A stretch of DNA of 64,000 bases from Armillaria gallica (lineage: Eukaryota > Basidiomycota > Agaricomycetes > Agaricales > Physalacriaceae): the NCBI GenBank assembly GCA_037576215.1, contig JBANDB010000006.1:4278001-4342000 (forward strand), in the 5' to 3' direction. The notes under the pieces were generated by a model, which worked only from the letters and a program-made list of their open reading frames with translations, did no database searches and had not been told where the DNA came from. Positions 57,784 to 64,000 of this stretch are shown here, piece after piece. Positions within the stretch are counted from its first letter, which is position 1. The number at the start of each line of letters is the position of its first letter. The translations under genes were made by a program, and so were the position numbers.

Positions 57784-58191
57784 GTATTTGGAGTTATTGA
57801 AATGAGATTGGCTCGTCAACGGCCACGATGCAGTATATGATGAGCAGGGTGCACCATGGAGTCATAGCAAGGATAAAGGCTGAATGAAGCCCGAACCCGA
57901 TTATCGTGGTATATGACTTGTATATGGTGATACTGTTAAATACTGAGTGAACCCTTGGGGTGAGTTCGCAAACTCCTTGAAAGTTAGGTTGACCATACTG
58001 ATTGTGCAAATGAGGAAAAGGACGGGAGGTCGGATGACCGGCCATCACCATCCCCAGACCGCCCAGCAGCACCAAATCTATAGTTTGGTTTGACAATAAA
58101 CTACTATGGAAAGAATAGTACGAGCTACACGTACTGGCAAGGTACAGTCTACAAGAGCGGTACAGATGATACCTGTAACACCCACCAACGG
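57784..58191. other. Intergenic stretch, nothing recognised
   Basis: A hydrophobic frame on the minus strand (57794-58264) has no family resemblance that I can name. Confidence 0.35.
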
Positions 58192-58690
58192 GGACAAGGT
58201 GATCATCAGGAAAAGACATTACATGGTGGAAAAGGCATGAGAGACCTGAAGACAAGTCACACAATCAGTGCCGACATGACCAAAAGACATAGAAATACAC
58301 CAGAAGGAAGCACATTTAGTATTGGTGTGCCACCGTTCCCAGATGATGTTGATAAAGACATGAGCGAACTGAAGACAAACAAAAGTGTGTCACTGTAGAA
58401 GACATTAAACTTTTGACAAGACATCATGATTCGCAAGTCCAAATCGGGCATGCGAGTCAGCATAGTAGAACCTGTCACCTGAATACCTGGTCGTTACTCC
58501 GTCCTTCATCCCCTCAGTAGGAACTACACGGCCTCGTAGTCTGGTTCGAGTCTACTAGCACTGGGTGAAGATGTTGAGTACCTTGAAGACAAAAAAGGTT
58601 GGCTTAGGATTGGCAGTAAAAGACATTTGAGACCCGAAGATATACATGAGTGACCTGAAGACAAAATCAGCGCTGCGACCCGAAGATAAA
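58192..58690 (+). repeat. Dispersed repeat R1 rich in AAGACA, copy b
   Basis: Matches 3416-3840 in the same orientation. Compared with that copy it has an additional segment at about 58455-58590 between the two conserved blocks. AAGACA recurs many times. No ends that look like transposon termini are visible. Confidence 0.6.
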
Positions 58691-60840
58691 TGGTTTGAGA
58701 AAGACGACACTTCAAGCTTCAAGAAATAGGCTTAATAGACATATTCATCGTGAAGGCATGTATGGCTTTAGTGGGTGTTTCTCGTGCTCATTTTCATGGT
58801 ACTTTTTTTGCTTCTTTTCGATGGTTGATTTGGAACTTCAGTGTCAGGTCTGAACTAGATCTAAACGACGAACGTGAAGACAGATATCACTGGATTGGAT
58901 CAATTTTCTGCTCTTTCGTTTCCTTATCATCTGATCGCTGTCGCTGGCATGCACAGACAGCATCCTCAGATGCGGTATCAGCCTTGCTCTCTCATTGTTC
59001 CTTTTCTTGCATACCCTTCTCCCATAATGGATACCATCTGGTTCTCCATGACAGCTTTGTCGCCTAATATTTCTGTGCTTGATGAGGTAGAAATATAGGT
59101 ATCGATCCAGCCAGGTCCCTTCTCCTCTGGCACTTGCCACATCGGCCGCCTCGGTTTTTGCCATCATCAGTGCTATTATTCCTATCTCTACCAACAATTT
59201 CCTCCGACAGATTACCTCCAGGTGTCCCGACAACTGTTATTCAAGGAGTCCCACGCTTCATCATCACTGGGCCGTCCATCGCGTTCACATTCCCTCTTCC
59301 ACTCTCACCACGTTGCCATACACTCATCTCTCCTACTATTGTCTCGCCAACGTGGAGGCATGCCGTTGTCTTTATCCGTGTAGCGGTCCCTGTTCGTCTC
59401 AATTGCCATCTCTACAATGCTCTTCCCAGTCACGTTTTTCCCGGTCTCGATCCTTACGGTCTTGTTTGGACGTAGATGGGTCCCTCCTTGACTGGAAGGT
59501 ATCTCGGACATGAGAACGGCGACGTTCCCGTTCATCATGGTCTCCTCGAGTATAGGATCCTGTCGTCTCGTTAGTACGAAATCAGAGTTCAAACCAGACA
59601 TTATTTACATTCATCCATCAATCGCCGAGACTCATGGCCTGAAGACACATTAAGTAAGGAGTAAGTATATTAGTGAAATGAATATCCTACCTCTGAGCCA
59701 ATCCTCCACAAGTTTCGCCTGTTTTCTTTTGCCATTTCCCTGGCTTCGTCCCATCGCGCAGCAACACCGGCGAGATTTTCAGCTCAATCCAAGTCCTAGA
59801 TAAGACATGGGTTGCCTGTCCTTGCCCCCGATGTAATTATTGGACAAAAGAAGTGCTAAATGGTCGCGGTCGAATTTTTGGAAGGCTGGATGGTTGGTTT
59901 TAGTGGGCATACTGAAAAAAACGATAATAAAACAACACTGTTTTGTTATATAGGCTCTCCTGCCCCTCTTTTAGTACCTGAAGTCTCTCACTTTATCTCC
60001 CTCTCTGCCACGCAAAGATTGGTATTCGAACATTCCCATTCGTGAAGACTGAGAGAGCGATGAGTATCCGAGTGCTGGAATCTTGTAAAGAGTTTTGGAT
60101 CATAGTTCGATGTCGATTTCACCAAGATTGGTATCAAGGATGATGCGTCCTTTGGTTGGTACTTTACTAAAGACTTTAGCACCATGGAAGAGCAAGAGGG
60201 CTATGCCGAACTGGCAAACCTTTAGGCCGTGACACAGATCACATGATGTGACCTTCGCAGGGGAGTGTCACTTTCCCTGCAGCGGTCGTCCATAGTCGTC
60301 CATTGACGACTTTGAGAGTTGGTACCTTGCTTTGGCAGTTGTCAAAGACAGGACACTCATGAAATCTTCAACCAATGAGGTATTTACTGGAGTGTGAGTT
60401 ATTGATTGTAAAAGATATGAAATAACCTAATTCTACATGTCAGTCGCCGTGGTCATATTATTGAAATGGTATGAAAGGCCCTTGATCTATGCTCTGATCC
60501 TTTGTTGAAACCAAGAAAACACCACCAATCTTCCATACAGTGCCGCAGCTACAACTGATTGGAAATAGTGATCACAACCGCCGACGGGTTATATATCATC
60601 TCAGTGAATATCCCAGCATTCAGTTTCAGCATCGCGGCAACTGGTACAATGAATCCCTTGCTCCTGATGGTATCCCTGACTTGCACTTCACAGCGGTGAA
60701 GAGGCAGACATCATGGTCCTGCCGAATGTTACAGTGCCATTGATTATTGTCTGTTCTGCAGAGACGATAATACCGCCGCGAGCACACTTCAACGTTGTAG
60801 CAATCCCATCTACGCTCACACAGCGTTAGTACATCATCTA
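58691..60840. other. Intergenic stretch, nothing firmly recognised
   Basis: Frames of up to 129 codons on both strands at 58.75-59.6 kb without family resemblance. 60.2-60.8 kb may hold further decayed parts of the Hsp70-like relic, but no block is convincing. A phrase around TACCTTGCTTTGGC.GTTGTCAAA occurs at about 60321 and again at about 61201. Confidence 0.3.
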
Positions 60841-61083
60841 ATTGAATTTTCCAAGTCTATTTTTCTTGTCGGCGGATTCGCAGAGAGCGACTGGAGTCTG
60901 GCTGCTCATGAAACTCCAAGAACACTTTACATCTCTTAGTTTCGCGACGAGACAGCTACGTGTGAGTAAATATGGATTGCTCAGAACGGGGGTTGCCTAC
61001 TAACTGTATTTGGCAATATGGACGTCGCAGATGGTGCAATTGCATTCTATCTGGACCATCTCGTATTGACTCGAATTTCAATC
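60841..61083 (+). pseudogene. Hsp70-like ATPase relic
   Basis: KSIFLVGGFAESDWSL at about 60855 and, after a stop and frame change, VADGAIAFYLDHLVLTRIS at about 61024. These two blocks in this order are characteristic of the C-terminal lobe of Hsp70-like (actin-fold) proteins that are expanded in agaricomycetes. The phosphate-binding loops of the N-terminal lobe are not found. A short remnant only. Confidence 0.65.
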
Positions 61084-61423
61084 ATGGCATCGAGGAATAT
61101 ACTATATTGTATACAACCCTACTCTTGTCAAACACCGGTGTCCTGAACACGACACATACGTACATGCTGCATTGCAAGTAGCGGTCGTCGGCTGCAGATT
61201 TACCTTGCTTTGGCGGTTGTCAAACAAACTCCACATGGTTGCTGCCTGGTTGTCTCTTAAGCATTTTCAAGTTTCCTCGCATCCTTTTTGCTTTTTCCAA
61301 GCGATACCCATCTCACAACTCCCGCTTTATCCTCGTGTCTTGCCGGGTCAAGACGGTGTTCACTCTTGAATGACTGGTGGTAAGGGGTGGTACTACACCA
61401 TCAATACAATGCCAGACAGAGGG

Positions 61424-61907
61424 AGGACCCCCGAATATCCCTACAAATGTTTGATCCAAAATTTCTGGATTTTGGCATTCTGGATCCGTACCCCGATTAG
61501 GAAGTCGGGATCCGTACTTTGCCTCAGACCTCTCAAAAGAGGGTCTGGGATCTGTACACCTCCTCAGACAATAGGTCGGCCTGGAAGCCATTTTTGGCGG
61601 CTCATGTGCCAAAATCATAGTTTTGCGCTGATTTTCTCTATTTTAGCTCTATTGATTAACATTTGGTGCAAATTCTCAGATATTTGCTCTCGTTCGGTGC
61701 GGGGGCCTTGGCATGCCGAAAATCCGGCAATCTGGATCCGTAGGGGCTCAGACCCCTTCCAGAACCAATCTTGTATCCGTACAGTGCATCAGGGCTTCTG
61801 GGACAAAAATGCGGTTCTGGATCCGTTTTCGGACCATGGCTGCCCAAAATTTTCTCATTTGGGATCCGTACACGGATCAAACATTAGTAGGGATATTCGG
61901 GGGTCCT
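61424..61907 (+). mobile_element. hAT-type MITE (484 bp) with 8-bp target duplication
   Basis: Terminal inverted repeats of 34 bp with one mismatch begin AGGACCCCCGAATATCCCTA. The flanks are the direct repeat ACAGAGGG at 61416-61423 and 61908-61915. An 8-bp duplication fits the hAT superfamily. Inside, GGATCCGTA occurs repeatedly in the same direction in the left and right halves (for example near 61483, 61508, 61734 and 61862). A 222-codon open frame crosses the whole element and both flanks; it is a chance frame. Confidence 0.88.
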
Positions 61908-61915
61908 ACAGAGGG

Positions 61916-64000
61916 TCTACCCAAACTGCGAAGATGGTTGATGGTGAGAAGTGTCTCAAGCGATGTACGGTGTCAAGACAACTGGGGAGAGCCACTGAGA
62001 GCCGACGGCGACAATTTACCGGGTATTCCCCGAAATAGCACAATTTTAGCTTTCAGTCTCCGCAGGATTCTACGATTCAACCACCACCTATACTCCAATA
62101 TGGCGGAAAGTGTTCACACTAGCAGGTGCGAGTATCATTTCCCCCGCTATTGTCTGTTCTGACTTGGCTCGCAGTTTCAGCATTTTCAACTCGCCTGTAG
62201 ATGGGTCCGCCTCGTACGAGGGGTTCAAGACACCCGCTGCTCTGCGAATAGATTTCCGTGACGCACCCCAATACCCATCCCAGGCTCATTGCACCACCAT
62301 CCACCATATCCTTTGCAACAGTCATTTATTTTTCCAACAATTCCTCCTTGACACATATCATCGTCGGTTCAACACATTCTCCACTCAGGACGTACGCGGT
62401 CAGATATGGAACCTTAAAATTCTATTGGATCTTTTAACCAACATGGCTGATTACCAAGAATGGGCAGAGTGGGAGGCTCATTGGGAGCGGCAGGGGTGGA
62501 CAGAGGGACAACGAGCATTCGGCCATATCAGTATACAACAACACTACACGCATATGACTTTCTTGTGATACACTTGAAATTTAGGAGTTACATTTTGGCC
62601 ATCTCCGCTAAAAGAAGTAAACTACTCCTACGGGATCTCGATGGCACATTGTGAAGAGTAATGAGGTTGCAGATATGGGATTTTGGAGATAGCAGGTTCT
62701 GAGCGAGATATTTATGCAAGGTCATTGCTTCTGTGAAGACATCCTCACCAATGCTTTCTACAAATTCCTTGTTCTGGCCCGATGCGCATGCAACGACGGG
62801 AGTTTGCCTTGGTAAATTTGACTAGCGAATGCACTGACGGAGGAACATAAGCCGGTCCTAGTAGCTAAGCTGTCGTTAGGAGCCAAGCCTTCCGAGCTTG
62901 CCCCGAGGACGCCATTGATCACTTCAATGTATCATCACAATCGCGTCGGAATTAGCACACGGCACTGATACTCACTAAATATTTCAGTCACTCCTCCTAA
63001 AATCCATTGTGTACCGAGTCGTCCGAGCGTGCCATGATGACGACTGGCAGGGCATTGAAAGTTGGGTCACTGGAAAGCAGTCAGAGCAATATATTGATGG
63101 TAAATCATGATTATAAACGCTATAATCACAAGTTCGTGTATTTGGGAATTTTCAAGTACCGCCACCACTCATTCATCATCCAAAGCGGTGAAGGTGATGA
63201 CGCCGTTTTTTGGGTTGACTATCGGCACTCAAAGGCACAAAGTAGGTAGCCGCCACCCCGTCAGCTCATCACTAGAGCGTTTGTTAGCTGTGCAGTAGAT
63301 ATGAAACAAGAGAGAACTCACTAGTCGAGTACAAGTACTTGAAATGGGATTTGTAGGAAAACGGAAGGGCGAACAAGGAAAATGACATGTGTCTGTGCTT
63401 TCGCCCGCCTTGCCTCCCTCATCCCCATCATCTCGTATCACTCTCTGCACCGGGGTACCAAACTTCCAGAGCCTAAACATCCTCCTCCACACACACTCAT
63501 GCCAAGAAATCAAATTTGAGCGAGTCCGCGATTGTCATGGAGATATACAGGAGTTCTGTGGGAGTGCGGGTGGAAAGCAGATCTGTATTGACGACGGAGA
63601 GTCAGGGTTTGGTGAGAATGGGGACAAGGACATCGCGACATCGAATATTCCATGCGACAGTGCTGGTGTAAAGGTATGTATACAGTGTCACTCGTTGGTT
63701 GACTCTCCATGAATCCCGAGTAGGCTGGCGCCGCTGCATTATATGGGTCCTCCGTGCTAAAAGATATAAACAATCCTGCAGCTGTGATGAGCTATTTCCC
63801 GATATTGCTGTTCATTCCGACATCGCTGGTGAAGAAAAGACACAGTCCGTGGTGAACAAATCTGTCCTTGGTGTTGGTTGAAAGATGGAATTGCCGCAAC
63901 TAGACGGCAAAGTGTGGTGGAACCCCATAACCGAGGAGGGGCCATGTGTGGGGAGCGAAATGGTTGGGCGATGGAGGGTGGCTCTTATCAGCCGCGATGG
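61916..64000. other. Trailing sequence, no gene recognised
   Basis: A frame at 62110-62568 (+) is open for 152 codons but begins with GTG and resembles no family; it could be an exon. Frames at 63007-63249 and 63389-63712 are equally anonymous. Nothing else is supported. Confidence 0.35.

Noticed and set aside
61370..62038. 222-codon open frame (+)
   Set aside because: It crosses the whole 484-bp MITE and both target duplications, and its translation has no domain-like features; a chance frame.

Overview
The window looks like nuclear DNA of an agaricomycete (mushroom-forming) fungus. Coding regions are broken by introns of about 45-60 nt with GT..AG ends and CTAAC/CTGAC branch points. The recognisable families are ones that are common in these fungi: F-box proteins, a DUF6534-type membrane protein, an RTC4-domain protein, a JmjC-like oxygenase and decayed hAT and reverse-transcriptase elements. 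I see no rRNA, no intact tRNA, no CRISPR array and no bacterial features. The species cannot be named from this sequence.

Layout. 0.4-2.2 kb: a cysteine-rich gene of unknown function (copy 1). 3.4-4.3 kb: dispersed repeats and a Pol III-like unit. 4.3-7.1 kb: a second cysteine-rich gene inside a segmental duplication, with a hAT-type MITE upstream. 9.9-12.3 kb: a head-to-head pair of an F-box gene and an unknown partner gene. 13.4-14.4 kb: RTC4-like gene. 17.1-18.4 kb: DUF6534-like gene. 19.4-21.9 kb: a five-exon gene with a proline-rich repeat and an RVxF-like motif. 24.4-25.1 kb: small two-exon gene. 26-31 kb: peroxiredoxin relic and a reverse-transcriptase relic split by a PIF/Harbinger-type MITE. 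33-35 kb: a densely spliced locus without an obvious protein. 37.5-38.3 kb: an inverted repeat and a caspase relic. 41.8-42.3 kb: solo LTR. 42.3-44.5 kb: the near-identical second copy of the cysteine-rich gene. 45.5-47.8 kb: a second F-box/partner pair. 48.7-49.9 kb: hAT transposase relic. 52.3-54.6 kb: JmjC-like gene. 55.2-61.9 kb: tandem repeats, short-chain dehydrogenase and Hsp70-like relics, and another hAT-type MITE. About half of the window shows nothing I can identify.

How the parts relate. The order cysteine-rich gene (+), F-box gene (-), partner gene (+) occurs twice, at 4.3-12.3 kb and 42.3-47.8 kb. The cysteine-rich genes there are about 98% identical in protein, but the F-box and partner genes have diverged strongly, so the block has been duplicated or re-copied at more than one time. 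The F-box and partner genes are transcribed away from each other, with only 43 and 139 bp between start codons, which suggests a shared promoter and a linked role. A promoter module with AAGACAT boxes lies upstream of all three cysteine-rich genes and, inverted, upstream of the gene at 24.4-25.1 kb. Four mobile elements can be delimited to the base by target-site duplications. One of them has its unoccupied site preserved in the sister duplicate.
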